Shown here in pieces: positions 1 to 10,944 of a DNA stretch of 64,000 nucleotides. A program made the position numbers and the translations under genes. The notes beneath the pieces were generated by a model. That model did no database searches. It was not told the DNA's origin and saw nothing but the letters and a program-made list of their open reading frames with translations. The DNA is from Eretmocerus hayati (Eukaryota; Arthropoda; Insecta; Hymenoptera; Aphelinidae), in assembly GCA_029851415.1 (NCBI GenBank), contig CM056743.1, positions 74,111,186 through 74,175,185 on the forward strand, written 5' to 3'. Numbering within the stretch: position 1 is the first letter of the stretch; each line of letters opens with the position of its first letter.

Positions 1-437
1 CGTAATGAGCTGAAAAGCCCATTATCCTTCTGCATGGCAACCTTTGGAGGTCTATGAATCACACCTACTAGAATCGATGGCGAGTTACCCTGCTGTACGC
101 TGCAAAACAAATACTCGGGGATGCCAGGACACCCCGGACCAGAAGTATTAGACGAGGCAAGCCTCTCCACTTTGAAATCATTACGCACATACAGAGCAAC
201 CCCGCCACCGTTTCTGTCACGATCTTGCCGTAATAGCGAATAACCTGGGACCTGAACAAGACTGTCATCCACAAACTCATCGAGCCACGACTCAGCTACC
301 CCGAAAAGATGGTAGGAGGGGTCGGCAGCGACGAGCAGGCAAAGGTGCTCAATCTTATATGTTAAGGAGTTGAGGTTGATAAACCCCGCCTTTAAGGAAC
401 TACCACTCCCTTTTGACTCTCCGGCAGCCGTATTTAG
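1..437 (-). pseudogene. Family A endonuclease, N-terminal part (copy 1)
   Basis: Directly after the TGA the same frame continues with SSLKAGFINLNSL, the start of an apurinic/apyrimidinic-type endonuclease domain, and reaches HRPPKVAMQKDNGLFSSL before the window ends. This matches the endonuclease of copy 2 (45100 down to 44700). The domain nicks target DNA to prime reverse transcription in this class. Only the first third is present and the catalytic Asp/His residues lie outside the window. Confidence 0.75.
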
Positions 438-1994
438 TCAGGGAGTCCCCGCTGATGCTGCTGTAGAATCTGTAACCTGGTCTGGAACGGTTGGACTGTT
501 CGGGCTACTGTCCGATGACTCATGATTTGGTCTTGGGGCTGTTCGACACGCCGTTTGAATGACATGCAGTGCAGTGAGAGACTCGAACGCATGCGCTCTC
601 TCGCCATTTCTACGCCTGACCCAAAAGCGTCCACCGCTGTGCCAAACATATTTGAAGCCTAGACCTCGTGCAAGTGGCCTCAGCTGAATATATCCCTTGT
701 ATTTGTCACGAGGTAGCATTTCATTGATGTAAATCTTTCGGTCCGGCACATGGGCTTTCTCTTCAGGGTCAAGCAATGTGGGCTCGATGTTATGAGTTGT
801 GAAACGATTGTTGGCAATCGAGCGCTTGGCTCTAATCACCTCCCTGACTAGACGACTGCACGAGAGTTGGACTACGCAGGATGGAACAGAACGTGAGCGG
901 ATGACCGAGGCTCGGGGCGATGAATCGGGTGATCTGTAGTTACGTTTCGGACTCGTCCTTCCGGACACGTGCCCGGGCTGCAGAACACGAACATCAGAAA
1001 TGTTCTCCCTCTCCAGCGAGGGAAGAATGGACTTGAGTACTGCGAAGGAAATATTACGTACCTTATCCTCCGAGGCAGTAGAGTCTTTTTTCAAAGCACC
1101 AGTGATAATTAGTTGGCTGCACTCAAGACCTTCACCCCTGAGTTCAGTGCTCCGCCGCCCAGCACGTGAATGGTTAGAAAAATCCGTTCGAACTTGAGGA
1201 TCTGGCCCGGAGGATTGATGTGGAAGCTCAGAAACGGAAGACTTAATTTCATTACTAACATTAGATTTTCGCAGAGTGCCCTGGTCGTCTTTCAAAAGAT
1301 CAGTCAGATGTAAGATCTGGCTTTTCATCAAAGTATTTCCCTCAAGAAGCAGCTCTAGATCTAGGCGAAACTCCTCCAGCTTGGAGTTTTGCTTTTCTAT
1401 GAGTTCCTCCAGAGACGACATGCGCGCTAACAGTTGAGCACTCTCCGCACTCACTGCTGGTGTGGGTGGCGGAGAGGAGATGGCAGCCTCACGTCGGTTT
1501 AAGAGGGACATTATTTCGTCGAGCCGGTTCTGAGTTGAGTCATTTTGTTGAGAAAATCGATCCAGAGTACTCTGCGAAATCAAAACCCACTTATCTCTAA
1601 GAATTCCCGGTGCTGGCGTTGTTGCTGGAGTGGTTGGCTGGACTGGTGTTCTGTCGTTCCCGTCTTGGGATATCCCACGACCATCCTCAGAAGATGTTGA
1701 TAAGAGTAATGGCTGGGATGCGCCGATGGCTTCTGTTTGAATTTGCGCGCCACGAGCGGTAAGCGCTGAGGTGCTGCCACCGCTGCCAGTTGGTGGTGCA
1801 GCAGACGACATCCGCTGTTCATCGGTCCTCCCGACGGGAGTAGAGCCACTGGTGGTAGGGGGCTTCTCGCCGCGGCCGGTGGTAATGGTGCGCGGGGCAG
1901 GGGGAGATGTCCTCACCTTGCTGCGAGAGCTGAGCCGAGTCTGTGTAGTGGCAGGCAAGCCACTCACACTAGTGCGCAAGCCGGTATTCTCCAT
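438..1994 (-). pseudogene. Family A ORF, coiled coil and FP-like domain (copy 1)
   Basis: A Ser/Thr/Pro-rich linker (residues 1-110) is followed by a coiled coil with heptad leucines (about 150-225) and a C-terminal domain around residues 300-470. The motif KIYINEMLPRDKY and the WHSGGRFWVRRRNGE block place that domain in the FP-like fold (Baculo_FP C-terminal type) common in LINE ORF1 proteins, which supports RNA binding and multimer formation. The frame ends in TGA at 438-440. Copy 2 has a Ser codon at the aligned site and stays open into the endonuclease, so this stop looks like a point mutation in a longer polyprotein. Confidence 0.75.
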
Positions 1995-2239
1995 CTCTCT
2001 CTCTCTCTCTCTCTGACGTGCTTCGTAGTGCTGCGCTGAGCAGACGAAGCCGTCTGCTTAATGGCGCCCGGCGACGCTATTTTGTATGATTTTCTGCTCA
2101 CCTCGTGACACGCTATGCAAAACCACTTGTTGTTCGATGTTTCTGAACATTTTGTGTGGACGAACCGTTTGCAGGTGCTGCATTGCTTGCTGCCATGACG
2201 CAGGTTAGTGTTGCATATGTGGCAGGTGGTGTCGCCCAT
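1964..2239 (-). pseudogene. Family A ORF, N-terminal PHD/RING-like zinc finger (copy 1)
   Basis: About 60 residues carry a Cys/His ladder (CHIC, CSTC, FVHTKC, CIAC) typical of the PHD-like finger at the start of many insect LINE ORF1 proteins. It probably binds nucleic acid or protein in the ribonucleoprotein particle; the role is inferred from the family. The frame then enters a run of Arg-Glu repeats encoded by GAGAGA at about 1995-2013 and ends shortly after. Copy 2 keeps the frame open here, so slippage in the GA run is the likely cause of the break. The next segment continues in another frame at 1994. Confidence 0.7.
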
Positions 2240-2545
2240 CGCGTGACAGCAGACAGCAGCAGTACAGGTGTATGGTTAGCCTGGAGCAGACGACGATCGC
2301 CGGGCATGCGCAGGATGGTTGGTTTCGGCGCCAAGAACTGCCGACTGGATGTTATTGTCGAATTGCAGAATTTGGAATGATTCCTCTCAGGCTCTGATTG
2401 GAGCCATGCAGTGTTGCTCCAAAGATATGAGCCTGCGAGAGGAAGTCCAATCTGCAAAAATATGCCCCTCGGGACGATGTTTTGTCGGTGAAAAGAGACA
2501 TTCAAGACGGAGGGATGTAGAGAGCGTGTGGTTGTACTCACCGGC

Positions 2546-2571
2546 AGAGAGAGAGGGAGAGAGAGAGAGAG
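2546..2571 (+). repeat. (GA)n microsatellite between two LINEs
   Basis: About 26 bases of GA/GGA repeat separate the 5' end of family A copy 1 from the 3' fragment of an R1-like element. GA tracts recur at every junction of this cluster and of the 47-51 kb cluster. Confidence 0.9.
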
Positions 2572-3250
2572 CACAAAGAGAGCGCGCCGAGTTGGATGGA
2601 TGACTGGGTGCTCAACTGACACCTGAGAACCTCGTCCCGTACTTACTTCGCAACCAGGAGACATGGGATAGAGTCACCGGATACATCAAGCTGGTGATGA
2701 CCCGTAAGGAGGAGAAAGAGAGGGAGGTGAGGCGCCTCGATGCCGGCGAATTACAGTAAACCTGCCGATTCAAACAGAAGAGGTCAAAATGGTTCCAGGA
2801 GGAATATGATGGACCGAAAAGGGAAGGAAGAAGAGAGAAGATCGAAGATCGAAGATCGAATATCGAAGAAAGAAGAGAGATCGAAAGGAAGAAGAAAGAA
2901 GAATGAAGAATGAAGATATGGGAGAAGATCGAAAAAGGGAAAACAACACCTGCGAGTCGTGAGGAGAGAGACGCTCGATCCTGAGTGCGAGACGCCTCCG
3001 GTCCTGAAGTAATGCTCACGCGGTGCCGGGACCGGATTGGTAAGTTGGTGGATCTCTCCCTTGTCCAATGGCCGGCGCCAACGGAGAAGGAAGAGAGGGT
3101 TTACCCGGTTCGGATGGCCGTATCGATGCAGTTTCCAGCCCGGGACTGTTGGGGAGGTGCTGGCCAGCCGTGTTTGGCTGACCGGTGCCTCTCCTTCGTA
3201 CGTCGCAGCGTATTCGCCCTACAACCACCTTGAAAAAAAAAAGAAAAAAA
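2572..3250 (+). mobile_element. R1-like element, subfamily B2, 5'-truncated 3' end
   Basis: Bases 2572-2757 encode the C-terminus of an R1-like ORF2 (ending MTRKEEKEREVRRLDAGELQ, stop at 2758), with an in-frame TGA at 2601-2603 where both B1 copies have a sense codon. The 3' UTR (2759-3232) has a purine-rich block with repeated ATCGAAG (about 2810-2945) and then a structured part ending CAACCACCTTG plus an A-rich tail (3233-3250). It is followed by GAGAGAGAGA. The same 3' UTR occurs at 50719-51233 but differs from the B1 3' UTR, so two subfamilies share the ORF2 C-terminus. Confidence 0.85.
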
Positions 3251-3337
3251 AAGAGAGAGAGAAGGAGAATACTCACTTGCAAGTTCCCAAAGTAAAGCGG
3301 GGCCCCATTCGGATCTTGGAGGGGGGGGGGGGCAACG

Positions 3338-5346
3338 ATGCAAAACGCGCCACAAGTTCATGTGGCTGGTGGAATCACGCGTACAGCTAAAAAAGATGAA
3401 AATACGCTGCAGGTGGAAGGAGTGGGAGAGAAAAACTTACACCATGGAGAAGCTGAACTCACCCCTAATAGGAAGAGAAAGGGCCCGAGTGACGGATCAG
3501 AGAAGCGAGTGCTCAAATAATCAAAGCTCACATTTCCGAGCCAACCAGGGATGAACGCGAAGGTTGCAGCAGAAACACGAGTGGCGGCAGAGAAGCTGCT
3601 GAAGATCAACCCCGCAATCAGGATCCAGATCACGCAACCCAGCATCAAGGTTGATGACGCCGTCAACTTGAACTCAGGCTCGAGCGACCCCGAAACTCCT
3701 ATTGGTTCCCAGGAGAACAAAACAATCCTGACTCCTGAAAACGGTTTGCTCGAGAGGGGAGTGCACGATGAGGTGCCTGATGAGATGGAGTATGACCACA
3801 TCCCCTCAACCAGAGATGCGGCACGACAGAGGAGTGGAAACGAGGCAGGCGATCTCATGGGGGAATGGGAATACCTGGAAACGTGCCGGGAAGAGACGGA
3901 GGTGAAGACATATCTCCTCCTCGAACACTCAAACTTGGTTATAGGAATAGCCGAGTCCTTTCCAGCAATCCAAAAGGAACCAAGGGTGACATCTAAGAGC
4001 TCAAGAAGGCAGGCCACGCGCTCGAAGGCCTACTCGCGACAGACAAGGCGAAGCGGGCTGCTTTCGAAACATCGCTGCTCGAAACGGAAAATACCCTGAT
4101 AGCGAGGAGGAACGTGCAGCCTCCGACCATAAAAAAACTGGCCGCGTCAGGTAGTGTCTTCCAGGGAAGGGGGGCAGGGAAACCGGAATCGCGACCGGGG
4201 CAGCAGCGCGGCACGAAGGGGACGCGATACGGACCCCCACCGGGAGGTTCCGGAACACCACGCTCGACATCAACGCCCAATCGGCTCGAGCAGAATGAGC
4301 CTTGGAAGGAAGTGGTGTCGAAAAAGAAGGCAAACAGGGTGAAGAAGAGTGGTAGAACAAATGGCACCGCTGGGAAGAAGGCGAAGATGAAACCAAAACG
4401 GGTAAAGCCCGAAGCCGTCCTCGTCACGGCCAACAAAGGTGGGCTAACCTACGCAGACATGCTGCGCAGGATAAAAACGGATGACCTCGATGGAGGAGTG
4501 GGCTCTAAGGTCACGGGCATCCGCAAGACCCAAGAAGGCCAAGTCCTTCCTCAATTCAAGAAGGGCACCGATGTCGCCGCCGTCAAAGCAGCCTTGGTAC
4601 CAGTCGTCGGGAATCAAGGAGCTGTCCACTGTCTAGCGAACAGTACGACCCTCGAGGTGCTCGGAGTCGACTACGATGTCGACATAATCAAGGTGCGGGA
4701 TGACCTCGCGAAGGCCCTACCAGAGAACGAAAAGGGAGCTGTTGTAGTCAAGTCCATCCGGAGTGGCTACCGCGGCACCCAAACTGCTGTTGTCTCGATC
4801 GCAACGAGACTGGCCCACCATCTCCTCGACTGGGAGGAGCCCAAGGTTGGATGGGGCAGAGTCAGGATCCGCGAGGAGGGTGGCATCCCACGGTGCTATA
4901 ACTGCTTACAATACGGCCACAAGGCCTCGAGGTGCAAAAAAGAGAGGGCAGAGGAACGAAAACCAAAACTTTGCTTCCAATGCGGCGAACCAGGGCACCG
5001 TGCCGTGACTTGCAAGGGAAAACCAAAATGCCTAAGCTGTGCGGTGATCGAGTCCAAATCTCACCACAGATCTGGGGCCAGCAACTGCACTGCGTACCAG
5101 AGGGCAAGAGCCACATATAGACGCAGGAAGGAAAGAAATGGCCAGTTTCATCCAAGCCAACCTCAGGAAGAGCGGGGACGCAGACGATCTCCTACACGCT
5201 GTTGCAAAAGAAGGAGGGATCGATGTTCTGATTATCTCCGAACCGCCTCGGAAGCGCGAATTCCCTCGATCCACATTCGATCACTGGAGGACCGCTGTAA
5301 TCCAGATCATGAATCCTGCGATCCGCGAGACTGGACCAGCTGTTAG
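3338..5346 (+). pseudogene. B1 ORF1 (gag-like, CCHC zinc knuckles), broken
   Basis: The first frame runs from ATG 3338 to 4099 with a TAA at 3518, where copy 2 has CAA. A second frame, open from 3997, carries a Lys/Glu-rich helix (LEGLLATDKAKRAAFE), a basic linker and a domain of about 100 residues. It ends with zinc knuckles CYNCLQYGHKASRC and CFQCGEPGHRAVTC plus a third partial CLSC motif (about 4890-5080). Such proteins bind element RNA and form the particle. Joining the two frames needs a shift near 3960-4000, where a TAA (3994) also sits; the second B1 copy shows the same lesion. ORF1 overlaps the ORF2 start by about 200 bases. Confidence 0.8.
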
Positions 5347-8169
5347 TGGCCGCGGTTTTGATCGGAAGACCATAAGGGGCACAGCAGTCTACAGTTGCCA
5401 ATATTGGCCGTCGCTCAAGACGCACGAATTCGAAGACGAGCTCCATGACCTAGAAGAGGATGTGAGGCAATGGGGGGCCCAGTTATAATCACGGGGGATT
5501 TCAACTCCAAGGAACCGACTTGGAGCGGGTGGCCGCGCGATAGACGGGGGGTAATACTCGCCGATGCCATGGAGGCATTAGCAATAGTGCTCGCGAACGA
5601 GACGTGGGTTATCACCTATTACCGGCACGACACTCGGTCCCGGGAGGGAGGTTCGTTATCGGTCCTCGACCTGACGTTCATGAGCCCGTCGCTCATGGGA
5701 CTTATGACATCGTGGGAGGTCCTGGACACGGAAACATTGAGCGACCATCGACATATTCGGTTTTGACTTAGGACTGACAGACAGAGACAGACGACACACA
5801 GACCGCGACTGACGGGGTGGCAGGTACGCAAGCTGGATGAGGGGAAATTCCGGGAATCGATAGGAACAGCCGAAGATCTCTCGATGAACATCACCGCGGA
5901 CGAGGCTGTGGATATGGTGACGACCACCATCACAAGAGCTTGTGACGCATCGATGCCTCGCAAGACAACATCATGCTTTTGGAGGAAACCAGAGTACTGG
6001 ATCACCGACGAGATAAAAGCCCTACGAAGAACGAGCAATAAGAAAAGGAGAACCGCGTGGCGATCAAGGAAACTAAAACGACCATCACTGGGGGAAGATG
6101 ATAGGGCGTACAGAGAAGCAAAGAAGGCTCTCGTTCTAGCCATCCGGAGAAGCAAAGAGAAGTGCTGGGGTGAATTGTGCGACATGGTTAATGGAGACCC
6201 GTGGGGTACGCCATACCGCGTGGTCATGTCCAAGGTCCGACCCCGGAGGGGCAACCCAGCACCGACTGATGCAGCTACCTTGCGCAGCATCGTGGAAGAC
6301 CTCTTCCCAGCAGGAGAACCCAGAGTCACATTCCCTCCAGAGAGCGACGACCCCGTCCCGCTCTTCACTATGCAAGAACTACTCATAGCGGCGAAGAGAC
6401 TGCCCAACGGCAAGGCCCCTGGCCTGGACGGCATTCCAAACGAGGCTCTGAAACTGGTCTTCAAATACAACCCAGATTTACTCTCCGACCTCTTCAACAT
6501 CTGTCTGAGCGCGGGAAATTTCCCGGATAAGTGGAAACGCCAGAAGCTGGTCCTGATACCTAAAGGTCAAGGAGGTCAACGCCCTCTCAGCATGCTCGAC
6601 AATATCGGGAAAATGTACGAGAGGATGGTGCTCAACAGGGTGGAAAAAGCCTACGAAGAGAGCGGCGGGCTATCACCAATGCAGTTTGGGTTCCGGAAGG
6701 GACGAAGCACTGTGCACGCGATCGAGGAGGTCCAAGAGCGGGTGGAAGCGTCGGTAGGGAACCCATACCAAGGAAGAGGAGGATTCTGTGCCATTATTGC
6801 GTTGGACATAAAGAACGCGTTCAACTGCGCGAGCTGGGAGCGAGTCTATCAATCCCAAGCAGGTTAAGTGCCGCCCTATCTACTAGCCATCACGAGTGAC
6901 TATCTGCGGAACAGGACACTCGTGTACGACACCGACGAGGGACAAGATATCCGGGAACTGTCCGCCGGAATTGGAAAGGGATCGGTTTCCGGGCCGTTCA
7001 ACTGGAACACCCAGTACGACAGTTTACTGTCTATTGAACTGCCCGGAGGAGTGATAATAGTGGCTTTCGCGGACGACGCGGGGCTCATAGTCTGGTCCGA
7101 CAACGAGGAACTCTTGGGTAGACGCGCAAACGAGGCGCTGGCCCGAGTCTACGAGTGGATGATCAGCAGGCTTCTAGAGCTTGCTGTCAAGAAGTGCGAA
7201 GCAATCGTGGTCACAAGACGCAGGAAGTTTGACTTGCCCCACTTTAACATCAACGGGCAAGAGATCCCACGCAAGACAGAGCTGAAATACCTCGGCGTAT
7301 GGCTTGACGACAAGTGGTCGTTCAAGAAGCATATCCAGGAGGCCGCCCAGAAAGCGAGCAGGGTTGGTGCGGCGCTTCAACGGCTGATGCCGAATATCGG
7401 AGGACCCAAGGAAAAGAGGCGCGCACTTCTCAACACCGTCAGCACCTCTATTATGCTCTACGGTGCACCCGTGTGGGGAAAGAGAGTAGAGAAGACCATC
7501 ATCGAGAAGAAGATGGGGCCTGTCCACCGGAGAGCGGCCCTGAGAAGTATCCGTGCCTACCGCACCGTGTCAGGAGATGCGGCTTACGTATTGGCGAGTA
7601 CACCGCCCATCCACTTGCTCGTCGCGGAGCGAGTGAGGATCTGGGACCGCCAGAAAGTGATCGGAGCCGAACGAGTACTCACCCCGACGATGAAGGAGAT
7701 TATCCGCGACAACGAGAAGGAAACCACCCTTGAGCATTGGCAAACTGAGTGGGATTCGCCATTTGCGAACGGCAGATGGACGCACCGGCTGATCCGTGAC
7801 GTAGCCAAGTGGGCGGAACGCACCCACGGAGAGATGGACTACTGGACGACGCAGGCACTGAGCGATCATGGTTGTTTCGGTTCCTATCTAACCAGGTTCA
7901 AGAAGAGGACGACCCCAGCATGTCAGTCATTCGGGGACGAATGGGATGACGCCGAACATGCCCTGTTCAAGTGCAGCGACACCCGGAGAGAGCGCGCCGA
8001 GCTGGATGAATGGCTGGGTGCTCAACTAACACCCGAGAATCTCGTCCCGTACTTGCTCCGCAACCAGGAGACATGGGATAGACTCACCGGATACATCAAG
8101 CTGGTGATGACCCGCAAAGAGGAGAAAGAGAGGGAAGTAAGGCGCCTCGAAGCAGGCGAATCACAGTGA
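5138..8169 (+). pseudogene. B1 ORF2: endonuclease, reverse transcriptase, C-terminal zinc knuckle (broken)
   Basis: ATG 5138 opens MASFIQANLRKSG, the R1-type endonuclease start (LIISEPPRK follows). A frameshift near 5475 moves to the frame with IITGDFNSKEP (GDFN motif) and DLTFMS. A TGA at 5764 and a second shift follow, then the frame stays open to TAA 6865. The RT has NGKAPGLDGIPNEALK, FGFRKGRSTVHAI, ALDIKNAFNCASWE and the catalytic VAFADDAGLIV (about 7060-7095). The block before it reads GIGKGSVSGPFNWN in place of the usual GxPQGS. The C-terminal CCHC knuckle has Phe at its second cysteine (CQSFG, about 7923), while copy 2 has CQSCG. Four lesions make it non-functional. Confidence 0.85.
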
Positions 8170-8660
8170 CTCTGCCGATTGGAACAGAAGAGGTCCAAAT
8201 GATTCCAGGAGGAATCTGATGCACTGAAGAGGGAAGAAAGAAGAAAGAAGAGGGAAGAAAGAAGAAAGAGAGGGAACAATGAAGAATGAAAACAGAAGAT
8301 GCCGACAAGTGGCCGAAGAGAGAGGATGGAGAAGAGGAACGCTCGCAATCGAGCGCGAGACATGCCGCTCATCCTGAAGTAATGCTCACGCGGTTCCGGG
8401 ATGAGATGGTAGATGCAGGTGGATCTCCTTCTTGATTGCCCGATGCCCTAGGTATCGGACATCGAGGGGAGAGGGATATTACACGGCCGGGCCCACCTCT
8501 CGGTGGGCCCCACCCAAACCCGTGTCCCGCCTGGTATGGCCTGCGTGGGCTATGCGTAGTCCGCGTAAGCTGAACCAGTCCGGTGTCTGGGGACGGATCC
8601 GAGGGATCCTGAGGCAGATTTTGCCCTCTAACCACCTTAAAAAAAAAAAAAAAAAAAAAA

Positions 8661-8682
8661 AAGAGAGAGAGAGAGAGAGAGT
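8661..8682 (+). repeat. (GA)n after the B1 poly-A tail
   Basis: About ten GA units directly follow the A tail, as at the B2 end near 3251 and at 47487. This is consistent with insertion into a GA tract. Confidence 0.9.
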
Positions 8683-8687
8683 GAAAG

Positions 8688-10400
8688 AGATTGATCGATT
8701 GATCGGAAAAGTATTTATTCTGCCTAGGTCTTGATAGACCGTAAGGCAAATGGAAAATCCCAGAGGTTCGCATGGTAAAGGTTTAATAATGTTTTACAAT
8801 AACATAAAATAATATAAATAAAATAAATAAAATAATATAACAATGTTTTACATAAATTATTGATAGAAAATATTATTTCATGAGAAAATACCGACTCACA
8901 CGAATATGGCTTAAGAAGTACAAACGGATGAGTTCAGTATTTACATTAACATATCATACAAGTTTGAGGTGTGTCTCAACAATAAAAATTATAAATGTTA
9001 TGAATTATAAAAATTTATAAATATCGCAAGCACATCGTAATTGACTAGAGACTTTATCAAATCGAAAATGTCAACACATTTAGGTATACCGTTCTAGACA
9101 ATATAATTGCACATACATTTAGACACTCGCCTATCAAGCAAGTCCCTCTTTTTCACAAAAATACTCAAACAGGGCGGATTTGAAAGAGTCCAAAGAGCTC
9201 GACATCCGAATACTCGAAGGGATCTTTTCCCAGGACAGTTTAACCTGCACTAAGAAAGATCCTTCATAAGTAGTTGTGTGCGTATTTGGAATACGTAATT
9301 GTGATGACTGATTTCTGGCAGATCGACGTAAATCGTTTTCTATTGGGAGAAGATCCAAGAGATAATCAGGTTTTGATGTCGTGAAGATTTCATACATCAT
9401 AAAACCAAGGAAGTATTGACGTCGTGACTTGAGCGATATCCAACGTAATTTCTCATAAGAAGGCTTGAGAGCTGCGTCACGCCTTAAGTGAGAGATAAAT
9501 CGTACGCACATGTTATAGAGTCTCTGTAATTTAGTTTCGAGGTAACCTGACATATCGTTATATACGAGACAAGCATAATCAAAATAAGGGGCGTCTAAGG
9601 CACCCACAAGCGAACGCTTAACTTCAGGTGACAAGGAGTGGCCTTCGTATCGAAGAGTATGCATCACGCTATGAACTCTCGAGCAAATTCCTGCTACGTG
9701 GGAATTCCAAGACAAATCCTGCGTGAATATGACTCCGAGATTTTTTACTGTACTTTGTAATGGCACTGATATTCCATCGACATTTATTTCCGGTAAAGAA
9801 TCCAAATCAAGTCTCATATGGTACTGGACAGAGGCATAAAGTATTGCTTTTGTTTTCTGGAGATTCATTTTCAGCCCATGTGCTTGCGCCCAAGAGACAA
9901 TTCGACTTATATCTTCGTTAATCAGTCTGATGATATTTGGAAGATCAGATGGCTTGCATTGAATATAAATTTGGAGATCATCTGCAAATAGCAAGCCCTT
10001 ACAATATTTAGATAGATAAAATGCTATCGATGAAAATGAGGAATATGATCGGTCCTGGTTTTGACCCTTGAGGAACGCCGGATGTATTGGGCATGTATTC
10101 TGATAATTCGTTGGATTCATCGATTACTGCTTGAGAACGTTTACTCAGATATGAGTGGAACCATTTTAAGGCTTCACTAGAAAAGTTTAGCTCTCTCATC
10201 CTCACGAGGAGCTCCTCATGTTTGATACAATCGAAAGCAGGTTTAAAATCGAATAGTACTTGTACAGTAGCCAAACCCTTCTCGACCCCAAGACGTATAT
10301 CATCAGAAACTTTTAATAATGCAGTTTGGGTACTATGAGAGGACCGAAAACCAGACTGCCAATTAGACAGGAGTACAACGAAACATAATCTAGTTCATCT
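8688..10400 (-). mobile_element. 5'-truncated CR1/Jockey-type LINE (LINE E)
   Basis: Minus-strand LINE with RT C-terminal half, a post-RT region and a long AT-rich 3' UTR (8700-9133, with TTATTTTA-type repeats around 8800-8840). It ends at ATTGATCGATTGATC (8689-8703), a short form of the (AATC)n tail seen on the LINEs at 36.1 and 39.1 kb, next to GA repeats. The 5' end is lost at about 10400, where homology to RT fades. The clade is judged from RT motifs only. Confidence 0.75.
9134..10274 (-). pseudogene. LINE E reverse transcriptase C-terminal part, frameshifted
   Basis: Two overlapping frames: 10274-10008 has LLVRMRELNFSSEALKWF, QAVIDESNELSEY and SGVPQGSKPGPIIFLIF, and 10120-9134 has the catalytic LLFADDLQIYIQ followed by LKMNLQKTKAILYAS and the long post-RT thumb region. 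They join by a frameshift near 10020-10060. The frame ends at FEYFCEKEGLA. The segment lacks an endonuclease and the first RT blocks, so it is a dead 5'-truncated copy. Confidence 0.8.
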
Positions 10401-10510
10401 TTGAGCTCTTGTCAACATCTACAAAATGAGCTCAGATACGTTGGAACAGAATGGAGTGGGTCGATTCAGCATGTTGATCGAGGGAATTGATAATCCATAT
10501 ATAATCCATG

Positions 10511-10826
10511 TATAAGGCTGGAATTTATAGTCGTTCCCCTTATCCAAAATCCTCACGGCTCCCCTTATGCTACACCTTACGGCCGGTTTTCAATAACATG
10601 TCGCGACTATCTATGCATTTTTCCGTTCAAATCACTAATGGGATCCCATTTTAGAGATCAGCGGGTAATATTTGATAACTTTTTGGCCCATAATTGCATT
10701 TCTAAATAATTTAATACTGCACATAATGTCGCTACAAAGTGTTAGATACCAGCCATAAGGTGTCGGATAAGGAGAGTGGTAAGGATTTCGGATGAGGATA
10801 ACGACTATAAATTCCTTCCAGGATAA
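10511..10826. mobile_element. Palindromic MITE (TIR GGAATTTATAGTCGT)
   Basis: The first and last roughly 80 bases are imperfect inverted repeats. GGAATTTATAGTCGTTCCCC (10519) faces AACGACTATAAATTCC (about 10799-10814), and the subterminal CCTTATCC / GGATAAGG blocks also pair. The shared terminus GAATTTATAGTCGT is also found on the 167-bp palindrome at 60377. No coding capacity. The target-site duplication is unclear. Confidence 0.7.
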
Positions 10827-10944
10827 ATTAAAATACATAGAATTTCCCATTGAAATATTTAATATCACGCCAATCGAACAGACGAGCAGGTAGGATTTCG
10901 GGGAAAACGGGATTTTGATCTATTCAACTCATAGAACAAGATCT

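Larger units (their letters stand above)
1..2545 (-). mobile_element. Family A non-LTR retrotransposon, copy 1 (cut by window edge)
   Basis: Minus-strand LINE whose 5' end abuts a (GA)n tract at about 2546-2571 and whose 3' part leaves the window at base 1 inside the endonuclease domain. It aligns with copy 2 at 42480-47308 throughout: 5' leader, zinc finger, serine/threonine-rich linker, coiled coil, FP-like domain and start of the endonuclease. The copy is decayed, with an in-frame TGA between the FP-like and endonuclease parts and a frame change at an internal GA run. The clade is not certain; CR1/Jockey-like is the best guess from the reverse transcriptase of copy 2. Confidence 0.85.
3285..8662 (+). 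mobile_element. R1-like non-LTR retrotransposon, subfamily B1, near full length
   Basis: Homology with the second B1 copy begins near 3285 (copy 2 near 47775), which sets the 5' end within 10-20 bases. ORF1 (3338-5346) and ORF2 (5138-8169) overlap. A 3' UTR of about 470 bases contains a perfect hairpin (GGGCCCACC, loop TCTC, GGTGGGCCC, near 8489-8510) and ends in CTAACCACCTT plus about 24 A. The tail runs straight into (GA)10. The domain order (zinc-knuckle ORF1, then endonuclease and RT with a C-terminal zinc knuckle) is that of the R1 clade. Several stops and frameshifts make this copy inactive. Confidence 0.88.

Noticed and set aside
2319..2603. + strand ORFs near the family A leader
   Set aside because: Antisense shadows running into the GA repeat, with Arg-Glu low-complexity ends.
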